From Oscillospiraceae bacterium (GTDB lineage: Bacteria; Bacillota; Clostridia; Oscillospirales; Oscillospiraceae): a stretch of 64,000 bases of DNA. Shown in pieces: positions 27,457 to 36,346 of this stretch. How positions within the stretch are numbered: position 1 is the stretch's first letter; each line of letters begins with the position of its first letter. The DNA is taken from assembly GCA_017412765.1 (NCBI GenBank), contig JAFPWN010000047.1:1-64000 (forward strand), in the 5' to 3' direction. The notes under the pieces are model-generated. The model was given only the letters and a program-made list of their open reading frames with translations, was not told the origin of the DNA and ran no database searches. The translations under genes and the position numbers were made by a program.

Positions 27457-29064
27457 ATGACAGAAAGCACAATTGATAGCGTTTTTACCGGTTGGGAAAC
27501 CGACGGCGTGCTCGGCTCCGGCGCGTTCGGAACCGTGTACCTCGCGCATACGATGATAGAGGACAAGCCGGTCTATAATGCGATTAAGGTAGTCCGCGTA
27601 CCGCCCTCCCGCGAATCCATAACCGCCGCCGAGGCGATGGGCGTCAGCCGGGACCTGCTCAAGATCTACTTTGACAAGGTCAAATCCGACCTCAACTGGG
27701 AGCTGACTATGTCCGGGACGGCGCAGAATAAGCATCTCGTGCGCCCGGAGGAGTTCAAGACCGTAGATTCCGAGCCTGCAGGCTGGGTCGGATATATCCG
27801 CTATCCGGTGGCGACGCCGCTTCTCGGCTATTATGAGAAGGTCACCTCCGGCTCTGAGGACGCGGCAAGACTCGGCTATGAGATCGCTGAGGCGCTCGCG
27901 GTTCTCGCGGAAAACAATATCGCCCACGGCGACGTAAAGCCGGAGAATATCCTCGTTGCGGACAACGGAAGCTTCCTGCTCACCGATCTTGCCGTAAAGC
28001 GCACGCTTGAGAAGGCGGGCAATTCGCTCTTCAAGGGGCAGGATAACGAATATGAGGCGCCGGAGCTAAGCTCAAAGGAGAGAATCTACACCCCGGCGGG
28101 CGATATCTACTCGCTCGGAAAGCTTATGGAATACGTAGCCTCTGATTGCGGCGAGGGCGCGGAGATCGCCCCGGAGCTGAGGAGCGTTATAGACGCGTGC
28201 ACAGCTGCTTCTCCCGCCGACAGACCCTCCGCGGCAAAGGTGCGCGAGATGATCGAAAAATCGAAGCTTCTCGGAGAGAAGCGCACGCCTCGCAGAGCCG
28301 TCGCCGCCGTCAGCGCCTTTGACCTTGTGAAGAAAAACGGCAGCACCGTGCGCTCCGTGAGGGGAGAGGAGCCGTTCACTCCGGTTGAGAAGATACAGTT
28401 CCCGAACGACGAGCCGAAGGAGAAAAAATCCGGAAAGATCGCTGTAAAGATCGCGTCTGTTGCGATTTGCGCCGTCGCCGTTATCGGCGTTTTTGCTCTC
28501 GTTATAATGAATCCGTTCTCCAAGCCCGCAGACCCGTCGGATACTACGCCGGTCGTCGAGCCGGGCAGGATCAACGGGCCGAGCATCATCGACGATACGC
28601 CGAAAACAAGCGACGTTACCGGGCCTGATGAAAAGACCGACGCTCCGAGCGAGAATACCGAGAACCCCGGCGATAACACCGATCCCGACACGCCTTCGGA
28701 GAATCCCGGCGAGCCTTCGACGGAGAATCCTCCCGTTGATAACCCTCCCGTTGATAACCCGCCTGAGGTCGATCCTCCGGTCGAGGAAGCGGCGTATCTC
28801 TTCCCGTCAGACACAAAGCTTATGACCGAGGCTGACGTCGAGGGTAAGAACAGGTCTGAGAGCTATATGCTCATAAACGAGCTGTACGCACGCCACGGAC
28901 TGACCTTCAAGACCGCGTCGATAAGAGAGTATTTCGAGTCGCAGAGCTGGTACAAGCCCGATTCATCCAAGACCGCCTCCCAGATCGAAAGGGAGTTCAA
29001 CGAGATCGAAAAAGCCAATCTCAAGCTCCTTACAGAGTATCAGAAGGAAATGGGATACAGGTAA
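27457..29064 (+). CDS. Membrane-anchored Ser/Thr kinase-like protein with YARHG domain
   Basis: A 535-residue protein. Residues 1-270 form a Hanks-type kinase domain: glycine loop GSGAFGTVYLA (20-30), Lys 44 in NAIKVV, and the catalytic loop HGDVKPENILV (about 156). The metal-binding DFG motif reads DLA (TDLAVKR, about 177) and the APE region is YEAPELS. The Asp is kept, so activity is possible but unproven. One membrane helix (about 327-350) is followed by a Pro/Asp/Asn-rich stalk with PPVDN repeats (about 360-445) and an external YARHG domain (SYMLINELYARHGLTFKT, from about 447). It sits 11 bases after polC, a place where many Firmicutes have rimP-nusA. Kinase inside, ligand-type domain outside suggests an envelope sensor. 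Confidence 0.85.
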   Translation: MTESTIDSVFTGWETDGVLGSGAFGTVYLAHTMIEDKPVYNAIKVVRVPPSRESITAAEAMGVSRDLLKIYFDKVKSDLNWELTMSGTAQNKHLVRPEEFKTVDSEPAGWVGYIRYPVATPLLGYYEKVTSGSEDAARLGYEIAEALAVLAENNIAHGDVKPENILVADNGSFLLTDLAVKRTLEKAGNSLFKGQDNEYEAPELSSKERIYTPAGDIYSLGKLMEYVASDCGEGAEIAPELRSVIDACTAASPADRPSAAKVREMIEKSKLLGEKRTPRRAVAAVSAFDLVKKNGSTVRSVRGEEPFTPVEKIQFPNDEPKEKKSGKIAVKIASVAICAVAVIGVFALVIMNPFSKPADPSDTTPVVEPGRINGPSIIDDTPKTSDVTGPDEKTDAPSENTENPGDNTDPDTPSENPGEPSTENPPVDNPPVDNPPEVDPPVEEAAYLFPSDTKLMTEADVEGKNRSESYMLINELYARHGLTFKTASIREYFESQSWYKPDSSKTASQIEREFNEIEKANLKLLTEYQKEMGYR

Positions 29065-29071
29065 AAATCCA

Positions 29072-29103
29072 AAAGCCGACCTCATCTGTGAGGCCGGCTT
29101 TTT
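29072..29103 (+). terminator. Terminator of the pyrH-polC-kinase operon
   Basis: AAAGCCG-CCTCA pairs with TGAGG-CGGCTTT around a TCTG loop with one mismatch, followed by a T-run. It lies eight bases after the kinase stop. Confidence 0.88.
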
Positions 29104-29143
29104 ACCGATTATGCCCAAAAATCTACACTTGGTGCAAAAAACC

Positions 29144-29172
29144 TTGACTATTTTGACGAGGATGAGTATTAT
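29144..29172 (+). promoter_or_regulatory. Sigma-A-type promoter of the GPH transporter gene
   Basis: TTGACT (29144-29149) and TATTAT (29167-29172) are separated by 17 bases, 37 bases before the start codon. GGAGGA precedes the ATG. Confidence 0.75.
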
Positions 29173-29208
29173 AATATCAGCTAAAAAATTGAAAATGGAG
29201 GATATACA

Positions 29209-30891
29209 ATGGCAAAAGAAAAAAAGAGCTTTTTTGATAAGCTGCCGCCCAGCCTTATCAAAAATGACAAGGTTTCGATCTTCCCTGAGGGCGCGCTTGG
29301 CTACCTCGTAGGTCCGACGCTCGCGCTTCTTGCGAACTCGATCCTTGCAAACTACTTCAACAAGTACATGTCCGACGTGCTTCACGTCAACACATGGGCT
29401 TCCGCGTTCTTTACATGGCTGCCGGTCATCTCCGTTATCTTCGTCGTGATCGGAAATATCCTCGTCGGCCGCCTCATGGACAACAACACCTCCAGAGCGG
29501 GCAAGGCAAGACCGCTGCTCCTCGTTTCTGTTCCCATCAGCCTTCTTGCGCTTTTGTTCCTTTTCGTATTCTCCCCGTATTCAGCCTCCGGCACTGAGTG
29601 GCACACCGGCGCTCTCGTCTGCATTGCCATCGGCTACAACCTCTGGTTTGCGTTCGCCTATCCGATGTACTACACCCCGCACGCCGCGCTCGTTAACCTC
29701 TCGACCCGTAATTCCGGCGACCGCAGCCTCCTCGCTACGATCTCCAACGCGACCGCTCTTGCCGCTATGGGTCTTTCCAGCATGATCCTTCCTTTCTTCC
29801 TTGATCTTCTCTTTGTATATCAGACCACCAATCTCCCCGAGGGCGCGGTAGCTCAGGAAGGCGGCAAGTACTACACTCTTGACGGCGTTACCCTCTACGA
29901 CGCTCAGGCGTCCTACGACCATTGGAAGATCTTCGTTATCGCTCTTATCATCATCACCTTCGTCGGCGCGCTCATTGAGTACTTCTTCACCCGTGAGCGC
30001 GTTACCGAAGAGGGCGGCGAGGGCGAGAAGAAGGCGGCTCTCCCCATCGGCGAGCAGGCAAAGATCTGCTTTAGCGACAAGTTCTGGATCATCATGATGA
30101 TCTTCTTCTTCCTCTATCAGTTCGGCGGAATGATAAAGAATGTCAGCCAGAATTACTTCTGCACCTCCATGTTCGCGGATGCCTCCGGCAACTACACCGT
30201 TGCCTATGGCGGAACGCTTCAGGGAACGCTCTCCATAATCGGCGCTATCCCCACTGCTATCGGTATGGTCGTAGCGCTTCCGCTTGCCAACAAGATCGGC
30301 AAGGGCAAGGCTATCCTCTGCGGCGCCGTTCTCGCAACAGCGGGCGGCGTGCTCGGTATGCTCTTCCCGCAGAACTTCATAATCGTAGTCATCTCCTTCG
30401 TTATCAAGGCGCTCGGCTCCACGCCCGCGATGTATCTCTCGCTCGCGCTCCTTGCCGATATCCTTGACCACCAGGAGGCGCTTCACGGCAACCGCACAGA
30501 CGGTCTTTCCATGACCATCTACGGCGCCATCATGGCCGGCATGACCGGACTTACCACCGGCGTTCTCAACGCAGTCCTCTCCGGCGTAAACTACGACGTT
30601 GCGACCCTCAACACGAATGAGGCTCTCCGCGCCGCTATGCCGTGGCTCTTCATCGGCGGCGAGACTCTCTGCTACCTCGTAATCTTCATCACCTTTATCT
30701 TCATGAAGGTAGAGCGCTACTCCGACCTTGACCACAAGGCTATCGTTCAGGATCAGGCGGCTCAGGCGAAGAAGGAAGGCAGAGCCTTCGAGATGCCGAA
30801 GGACGAGAAGCCCGTAGCTATCGACGCTGCTCTCCTCAAGGAGTACAACGAGCTGAGAAAGCAGAACGGCCGCACCGAAGTTAAGGTATAA
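29209..30891 (+). CDS. GPH-family sugar:cation symporter (MFS_2)
   Basis: A 560-residue transporter with about 12 membrane segments, of the glycoside-pentoside-hexuronide:cation symporter family. The N-terminal part PEGALGYLVGPTLALLANSILANYFNKYM and the loop GRLMDNNTSRAGKARPLLL, between helices 2 and 3, fit the family pattern. The second half contains GNRTDGLSMTIYGAIMAGMTGL, also typical. The charged C-terminal tail is cytoplasmic. It stands alone between a promoter and a terminator with no sugar-utilisation enzyme nearby, so the substrate cannot be assigned. Codon bias towards C-ending codons suggests strong expression. Confidence 0.85.
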   Translation: MAKEKKSFFDKLPPSLIKNDKVSIFPEGALGYLVGPTLALLANSILANYFNKYMSDVLHVNTWASAFFTWLPVISVIFVVIGNILVGRLMDNNTSRAGKARPLLLVSVPISLLALLFLFVFSPYSASGTEWHTGALVCIAIGYNLWFAFAYPMYYTPHAALVNLSTRNSGDRSLLATISNATALAAMGLSSMILPFFLDLLFVYQTTNLPEGAVAQEGGKYYTLDGVTLYDAQASYDHWKIFVIALIIITFVGALIEYFFTRERVTEEGGEGEKKAALPIGEQAKICFSDKFWIIMMIFFFLYQFGGMIKNVSQNYFCTSMFADASGNYTVAYGGTLQGTLSIIGAIPTAIGMVVALPLANKIGKGKAILCGAVLATAGGVLGMLFPQNFIIVVISFVIKALGSTPAMYLSLALLADILDHQEALHGNRTDGLSMTIYGAIMAGMTGLTTGVLNAVLSGVNYDVATLNTNEALRAAMPWLFIGGETLCYLVIFITFIFMKVERYSDLDHKAIVQDQAAQAKKEGRAFEMPKDEKPVAIDAALLKEYNELRKQNGRTEVKV

Positions 30892-30909
30892 CTGACAGAT
30901 TGTACAAAA

Positions 30910-30947
30910 CCCGCACAAAATTCCCGGTAATTTTGTGCGGGCTTTTT
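30910..30947 (+). terminator. Terminator of the GPH transporter gene
   Basis: CCCGCACAAAATT pairs perfectly with AATTTTGTGCGGG around CCCGGT, then CTTTTT. Confidence 0.93.
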
Positions 30948-31030
30948 GTGGATTTCCTATTCAAAAAATCGACAAATCGTGCTACAATGTTTCAGCAAAA
31001 AATCCAAATATCTATTTTGGGGGTAAAAAT

Positions 31031-31990
31031 ATGATCTCACACGGCAAGGATATCAAGCTTTTCTGCGGCAATTCCAACAGAAAGCTTGCAGAGGACATCG
31101 TTAAGCACATGGGCTCCCGCCTCGGCGATATGCAGGTCTCCCACTTTGCGGACGGAGAGTGCAGCGTATCACTTTACGAGACCGTTCGAGGCTCCGACGT
31201 ATTCCTTATCCAGTCAACCTGCAATCCCGTAAACGACAACCTTATGGAGCTGCTCGTTATGATCGACGCCTGCCGCCGCGCTTCCGCCGGACGCATCACC
31301 GCCGTTATCCCGTATTTCGGCTATGCCCGTCAGGACAGAAAGGCAAAGGGTCACGATCCGATATCCGCAAAGCTTGTTGCTAACCTCATCACCTCCGCCG
31401 GTGCAGACCGTATTCTTACTATGGATCTTCACGCGCCTCAGATCCAGGGCTTCTTCGATATTCCGCTCGACCACCTTGTCGGAATGCCCATCTTTGCCGA
31501 TTATTACCTCAAGAAGTTTGGCGAGAACAGCGAGACCACCATGGTCGTTTCCCCCGACGTAGGCTCCGTTGCGCGCAGCCGCAACTTTGCCCACAGAATG
31601 GGCATGAACCTCGCTATCGTTGATAAGCGCCGCGAGCGCGCCAATCAGTCCGAGGTCATGAACATCATCGGTGACGTCAAGGATAAGAACGTAATCCTCT
31701 TCGACGATATGGTAGATACTGCCGGCTCCCTCTGCGGCGCGGCAAAGGCTCTCGTTGAGATCGGCGGTGCGAAGGAAGTCTATGCCTGCGCCTCCCACGC
31801 CGTACTCTCCGGCCCCGCGATCGAGCGCATCGACAAGAGCTACATAAAGGAGCTCGTTTTCCTTGATACCATTCCCGAGATAGAGGCGAAGAAGCACGAG
31901 AAGATAAAGTTCCTCTCCGTTGCTCCGATGTTCGGCGAGGCGATCGAGCGCGTTTATGCCGAGATCACGATGAGCCCGCTTTTCAACTGA
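31031..31990 (+). CDS. prs: Ribose-phosphate pyrophosphokinase (PRPP synthetase)
   Basis: Prs (319 residues) makes PRPP from ribose 5-phosphate and ATP for nucleotide, His and Trp synthesis. I set the start at ATG 31031 because TTTGGGGGT lies before it and the protein then aligns with the family N-terminus (KLFCGNSNRKLAEDI). Motifs are RQDRKAKGHDPISAKLVANL (flexible loop and ATP site), TMDLHAPQIQGFFDIPLDHL and the PRPP loop NVILFDDMVDTAGS near residue 220. It lies just before pth, as in many Firmicutes. Confidence 0.96.
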   Translation: MISHGKDIKLFCGNSNRKLAEDIVKHMGSRLGDMQVSHFADGECSVSLYETVRGSDVFLIQSTCNPVNDNLMELLVMIDACRRASAGRITAVIPYFGYARQDRKAKGHDPISAKLVANLITSAGADRILTMDLHAPQIQGFFDIPLDHLVGMPIFADYYLKKFGENSETTMVVSPDVGSVARSRNFAHRMGMNLAIVDKRRERANQSEVMNIIGDVKDKNVILFDDMVDTAGSLCGAAKALVEIGGAKEVYACASHAVLSGPAIERIDKSYIKELVFLDTIPEIEAKKHEKIKFLSVAPMFGEAIERVYAEITMSPLFN

Positions 31991-31991
31991 G

Positions 31992-32573
31992 ATGCTGTTC
32001 AGTAAACCCGGCAAATATTCCCACATAGTCGTTTTCCTCGGCAATCCGGGACTGAAATACGCGATGACGCGCCACAACGCCGGCTTCATCACCGGCGACG
32101 CATTCGCAAAAAAGCACGGCGTTAAGATAGACCGGCTCAAGTTCCACGCACTTACGGGCGAAGCAAAGATCGGCGGCGAAACCGTTCTTCTGATGAAGCC
32201 GCAGACCTTTATGAACGAGTCCGGTACAGCAGTCGGCGAGGCGATGAAATTCTACAAGGTGCCGCTTGAGAACGTGATCGTCGTTTCAGACGACGTAACT
32301 CTCGACCTCGGAAGGCTCCGCGTGCGCCGCTCCGGCTCCGCAGGCGGTCACAACGGCCTCAAGGATATTATCGCAAAGTGCGGCGGCGAGGGCTTTCCAA
32401 GAGTCAAGGTCGGCGTCGGCAAGCCGGAATACGATATGATCGACTGGGTGCTCTCAACTTTCCACGATAAGGAAGCAGAGGATTTCCTCAAGGCGGCGGA
32501 AAGAGCCGCTGAAGCCGTTGAGAGCATCATTCTTAACGGCGTGGACAAGACGATGAACGACTTTAACAGATAA
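31992..32573 (+). CDS. pth: Peptidyl-tRNA hydrolase
   Basis: Pth (193 residues) frees tRNA from peptidyl-tRNA dropped by ribosomes. Motifs: FLGNPGLKYAMTRHNAGF with catalytic His (about residue 26), LLMKPQTFMNESGTAV, DDVTLDLGRLRVRRSGSAGGHNGLKDI, and PRVKVGVGKP. Start ATG follows the prs stop by one base, so the two are probably cotranscribed. Its stop codon TAA is also the left target-site copy of the inserted MITE-like element, so the insertion keeps the gene intact. Confidence 0.96.
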   Translation: MLFSKPGKYSHIVVFLGNPGLKYAMTRHNAGFITGDAFAKKHGVKIDRLKFHALTGEAKIGGETVLLMKPQTFMNESGTAVGEAMKFYKVPLENVIVVSDDVTLDLGRLRVRRSGSAGGHNGLKDIIAKCGGEGFPRVKVGVGKPEYDMIDWVLSTFHDKEAEDFLKAAERAAEAVESIILNGVDKTMNDFNR

Positions 32574-32733
32574 TACTAAGCGCCGATAAAATGCTTTATT
32601 AGATTTCCGAGGCAGAATTGCGCCAGACGAGGCGGCTTTCGCAGAGCATAATGGAAATATATGGTCAAGAAAGGGGCAAAGTATGGCACAATTCTGACCG
32701 GAAAGATTTAAATGATTTTATCGGCGCTTAGTA
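32574..32733. mobile_element. MITE-like element with 19-bp perfect terminal inverted repeats
   Basis: TACTAAGCGCCGATAAAAT at 32574-32592 is repeated inverted, without mismatch, at 32715-32733. The similarity of the two arms continues imperfectly to about 50 bases, with CAGAATTG (32613-32620) facing CAATTCTG (32689-32696). The element is flanked by TAA on both sides (32571-32573 and 32734-32736), a likely 3-bp target duplication. It has no room for a transposase, so it would be mobilised in trans. Folded, it would form a long hairpin at the end of the prs-pth transcript. Confidence 0.75.
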
Positions 32734-32742
32734 TAAAGAATC

Positions 32743-32769
32743 AGCTCCTGCACATCGCGTGCAGGAGCT
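32743..32769. terminator. Hairpin between convergent pth and obgE
   Basis: AGCTCCTGCAC pairs perfectly with GTGCAGGAGCT around ATCGC, five bases after the obgE stop. T-runs are weak on both strands, so it may work mainly as the obgE 3' end. Confidence 0.7.
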
Positions 32770-32773
32770 TTAG

Positions 32774-34039
32774 TTATCTCTTGTATTCAAATTCGAGACC
32801 GCAGACGTTTACCGTGTCGCCCTCGTTTATACCGAGGGACTCAAGCTTGTCGAAAAGCCCGCGCGTGCGCATTATGCGGTCGAAGTGCATCCGGCTCTCA
32901 TAGTCGCCGAAGTTCGTGCTCTGAACGAGAGTATCGACCCAGCCGCCGTCGACCGTCCAGTAGCTGCCGTCCTGCTCGATCGTCGGTTCCTCGGCGCCGA
33001 GATCCGCCTCCGGCTCGACGTAATCCGGCTCAAATACGGTGATCGGCGGGAGAGTGCCGAGAGAATCGGAAACCGCGTTCACAAGCTCGCGCACGCCCAG
33101 GTGCGCGGCGGCTGAGATACGGAAAAAGGGAAGCCCGAGGCTCGTTATATAAGACTCGAAGCGAGTGATATCATCTTCGGAGGCGATGTCGCATTTATTG
33201 CCTGCGACGATCATCGGGCGGGAGGCGAGCGCCTCTGAATACTCCTTCAGCTCGGCATTTATCGCCTGGAAGTCCTCGATAGGGTCGCGCCCCTCGCAGC
33301 CGGAAACGTCCACGACGTGGACGAGCAGGCGGCAGCGATCGATGTGGCGGAGAAAATCGTGACCGAGACCGGCACCCTCGCTCGCGCCCTCAATGATGCC
33401 GGGAATATCCGCCATTACGAAGGAGCGCCCCTCGTCAACGTAGACAACGCCGAGGTTGGGGAAGAGGGTAGTGAAGTGATAGTTCGCTATCTTGGGACGA
33501 GCCGCCGAAACTACGCTCAGAAGCGTAGATTTTCCGACGTTCGGGAAGCCGACGAGTCCGACGTCGGCAAGGAGCTTCAGCTCGAGCGTTATCTCGCGCT
33601 CTACGCCGGGCAGACCCGCCTTCGCAAAGCGCGGCGCCTGCCTTGTCGGGGTCGCAAAATGGCTGTTTCCCCAGCCGCCCTTGCCGCCCTTTGCGGCAAC
33701 GAAGCGGTCAAGTCCCGTCATATCCGCCATGACAGCGCCTGTCGCCTTGTCGCGCACGACCGTACCGACGGGGACTTTGATTATGAGATCCTCGCCGTCG
33801 CGCCCGGAGCAGCGCTTGCCGGTGCCGTCGGCGCCGTTCTGCGCGGCATATTTGCGTTTATAGCGGAAGTCCATCAGAGTGGACATATTGGGATCGGGAA
33901 CGAGAACGACGTCGCCGCCGCGGCCTCCGTCACCGCCGTCCGGCCCGCCGGAGGCTACGTATTTCTCGCGGTGGAAGGCTACGGCGCCGTTGCCGCCCTT
34001 GCCCGCCTTGATTTCAATAGTTGCCTTATCTACAAACAT
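32774..34039 (-). CDS. obgE: Obg/CgtA GTPase
   Basis: ObgE (421 residues) is an essential GTPase linked to 50S maturation and stress control. I start it at ATG 34039 (MFVDKATIEIKAGKGGNG), with AAGGA upstream; the longer open frame above it is not Obg-like. The Gly-rich Obg domain covers residues 1-158 (GGPDGGDGGRGGDV, GADGTGKRCSGRDGED). The GTPase domain has GFPNVGKST (P-loop, about 165), DIPGIIEGASEGAGLG and NKCD. A C-terminal OCT domain covers the last 75 residues (YWTVDGGWVDTLVQSTNFGDYESRMHFDR region), a feature of Firmicutes Obg. It is a single gene, convergent with pth. Confidence 0.96.
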   Translation of the reverse strand: MFVDKATIEIKAGKGGNGAVAFHREKYVASGGPDGGDGGRGGDVVLVPDPNMSTLMDFRYKRKYAAQNGADGTGKRCSGRDGEDLIIKVPVGTVVRDKATGAVMADMTGLDRFVAAKGGKGGWGNSHFATPTRQAPRFAKAGLPGVEREITLELKLLADVGLVGFPNVGKSTLLSVVSAARPKIANYHFTTLFPNLGVVYVDEGRSFVMADIPGIIEGASEGAGLGHDFLRHIDRCRLLVHVVDVSGCEGRDPIEDFQAINAELKEYSEALASRPMIVAGNKCDIASEDDITRFESYITSLGLPFFRISAAAHLGVRELVNAVSDSLGTLPPITVFEPDYVEPEADLGAEEPTIEQDGSYWTVDGGWVDTLVQSTNFGDYESRMHFDRIMRTRGLFDKLESLGINEGDTVNVCGLEFEYKR

Positions 34040-34081
34040 CTGATCAGTTCCTTTATCTGCTTTCAATGCATTATTTCCGAT

Positions 34082-34110
34082 ATTGTAGCAGAAAATAACT
34101 GAAAATGCAA
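34082..34110 (-). promoter_or_regulatory. Promoter of obgE
   Basis: On the minus strand TTGCAT (34105-34110) and TACAAT (34082-34087) are 17 bases apart, 42 bases before the start codon. Confidence 0.7.
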
Positions 34111-34198
34111 TCTCGTATTGCAAATGTGACTCGATTTTGGTAATATAGCCATATAATAATGGCGTATTATGGATATAACACATAGAGGTGCGATTTAT

Positions 34199-36346
34199 AT
34201 GAAACAATGGATCAAAGAAAACGCCGCGCTTATAGCGCTTTTGCTTATAGGAGTGATATGCGCCGGCGTCATAGCAGGAGGCAGAGCCGCGGTCGAAGAA
34301 GCGGGAAAGCACTATGACTACGTCGTTGACTATGATGATTTCTCGAAAATGGTGCTCAGGTCAGAGCAAAATGAGGCTTACTGGCTCTCAGTACTGAAGA
34401 GCGAGGGAGTCGACAAGATCGCCGTCACCGAGCTGAGCGCGAAGGAGCTGAATAAAGAGGGCAGCGGAGATATTTACGCTTATCAGATCTCCGAGCTTAA
34501 AGCCGAGTTCGGGTGGAAGGACAGAGTTCCGGAGCGTATCGTCAGTCTCGCCGCAGAAGCGAAGTTTGATAACGACGCGCTTATAATCGTTACGGACAGC
34601 GAGCTTTTTGAGCTTCTCAGCGGGAGATATACAGAAAGACTTGACGGTGCGACGGTCACGAGCTTTTTTGAAAACGGAGCGGGATATATCTATATCGCCA
34701 CCGCGGAGGAGAAAAGCAAAGGCGTAAACTGGACGATGGTCCCCGTGATGCTGCCTGCCGACATCGTGGAAACAGCGCTTGAAGCGGGCTTTCAGATCAT
34801 TCCGAGGACGGTAACCGTCAAAGGCGCGAACGGCGCGGGATTTCAGAAAGCAGTGCTGAAGGACTTTGCGGAGTTCAACAGTCCCTACTACTTCGGAAAT
34901 ACAAAGGGCTATGAGGGCTATGAGAGTGAGGACTGGCTCGAAAACACGGTGGAATACCTTAATAAAACCGGCGCCAGCCCCGTGATCGTGGAGCAGGCGG
35001 ATCAAAGCGAAAACTATATGTGGCCGGGAGTAAAGGAGCTTCTGAGTGAGACCGATTACCAGGCGGTGAGGCTGTTTTCCGAACCGGATTACATCCAGGC
35101 GTGGTATGCGACCCACGGTTATTCCGGCCCGGAGGAGATCATAAACAGCATAGCGAGGGCGATAAGCGACAGAAGCTGCAGGCTTATCTATCTCAGAATG
35201 ATAATGAAAAATGATAAGAGCGGAGATTACGTTACGGATGAAGCCGAGTATCACAAGCTTCTCGGCGGAGTAAGGGAACAGGTCGGGCGCCTCGGTTACA
35301 CACAGGAAACCTTGAAGCCTCTGAAAACCTACTACGCAAACACTGTTCTCCGCATCTTCCTGGGAATAGGCGCGATCGCGGCGGCTGTAATAATGCTCGA
35401 CCTCTTCGTCAGGCTCAATACAAAGGCAAAATATATTCTTCTGGCTGTCGGTGCACTCGGCGTTGCCGGCGCGATGTTCGTCATTCCGAACGGCTCGAAG
35501 CTCCTTTTGTCGATGGGCAGCGGCATAGTCATGCCGGTTATCGCTATCGCGGGCATAAACCGGTATCTGACAAAAAACAGAGCGGATGATCTCAGCTTCA
35601 AAAGCCTCCTTCTGCGCGATATCGGGCTGACTTTCGCTCTTTGCGCGGTCTGCTTCTGCGGCTCACTTTTTGCTACCGCAGCTATATCCGATACCGAATA
35701 TATGCTTGAGCTTAGGATCTACCGCGGCGTGAAATTAATGCAGCTCATTCCGATTGCGTTTTTCTTCGTGAGCTATATTCAGGTGTTCCTGATTGAAAAG
35801 CATTTCGGCAGATTCGCGCCGTTTGACACAAAAGAAAACAAGCGCCTGCGCAGACTTGAGGTAAGAGAGAAGAGCGCGGAGTTCCTCAACAGATCGGTTC
35901 TTATGAAGGATCTTGTTGTGATCGCGGCGGTTGCGGCGGTCGGCGCGGTCATGCTGCTTCTGGGACTTTACTATATCGAGCGCACCGGCAATTCCGACAA
36001 CGTTTCAACTCTTGAGATAATGTTCCGCAATATGCTGGAGGTGCTGCTGAGAGTCAGACCGAGGACCAAGGAATTTCTCGTCGGCTGGCCGTGCGTTATG
36101 ATGTTTATCTGGGCGGTTCGCAGGAGAATACCGCTTCTGCCCGCGGTGTTCGGCGCGGGAGCCTCGGCCGGAGCGTACGTCAGCATCGTAAACACCTTCC
36201 TGCACATTCGCAATCCGTTTTTGACGAACGTCGAGCGCACCGTCACGGGACTTGTCATCGGCGTTGTCATAGGCGTCGCGGCTGTCTGCGTCTGTGAGCT
36301 GATATATAATTTTGCTGCAAAGAAAGGCCGGGAAAAAACAGTATGA
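34199..36346 (+). CDS. DUF5693-like membrane protein
   Basis: A 715-residue protein (start ATG 34199, with AGAGGTG eight bases upstream; an earlier ATG at 34169 lacks a site). One N-terminal membrane helix (about 8-28) is followed by a large external domain to about residue 385, which looks like a degenerate alpha/beta barrel (ENTVEYLNKTGASPVIVEQAD). The C-terminal half has about eight membrane helices. This layout matches DUF5693-type proteins, which in Clostridia commonly sit beside csaB. Its stop overlaps the start of the csaB-murJ fusion, so it very likely acts in the same wall polymer pathway. Its biochemical role is unknown. Confidence 0.65.
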   Translation: MKQWIKENAALIALLLIGVICAGVIAGGRAAVEEAGKHYDYVVDYDDFSKMVLRSEQNEAYWLSVLKSEGVDKIAVTELSAKELNKEGSGDIYAYQISELKAEFGWKDRVPERIVSLAAEAKFDNDALIIVTDSELFELLSGRYTERLDGATVTSFFENGAGYIYIATAEEKSKGVNWTMVPVMLPADIVETALEAGFQIIPRTVTVKGANGAGFQKAVLKDFAEFNSPYYFGNTKGYEGYESEDWLENTVEYLNKTGASPVIVEQADQSENYMWPGVKELLSETDYQAVRLFSEPDYIQAWYATHGYSGPEEIINSIARAISDRSCRLIYLRMIMKNDKSGDYVTDEAEYHKLLGGVREQVGRLGYTQETLKPLKTYYANTVLRIFLGIGAIAAAVIMLDLFVRLNTKAKYILLAVGALGVAGAMFVIPNGSKLLLSMGSGIVMPVIAIAGINRYLTKNRADDLSFKSLLLRDIGLTFALCAVCFCGSLFATAAISDTEYMLELRIYRGVKLMQLIPIAFFFVSYIQVFLIEKHFGRFAPFDTKENKRLRRLEVREKSAEFLNRSVLMKDLVVIAAVAAVGAVMLLLGLYYIERTGNSDNVSTLEIMFRNMLEVLLRVRPRTKEFLVGWPCVMMFIWAVRRRIPLLPAVFGAGASAGAYVSIVNTFLHIRNPFLTNVERTVTGLVIGVVIGVAAVCVCELIYNFAAKKGREKTV

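Noticed and set aside
29581..30918. 445-codon antisense frame over the GPH transporter
   Set aside because: Composition is a mirror of the membrane protein codons, and it would run through the terminator of the sense gene.
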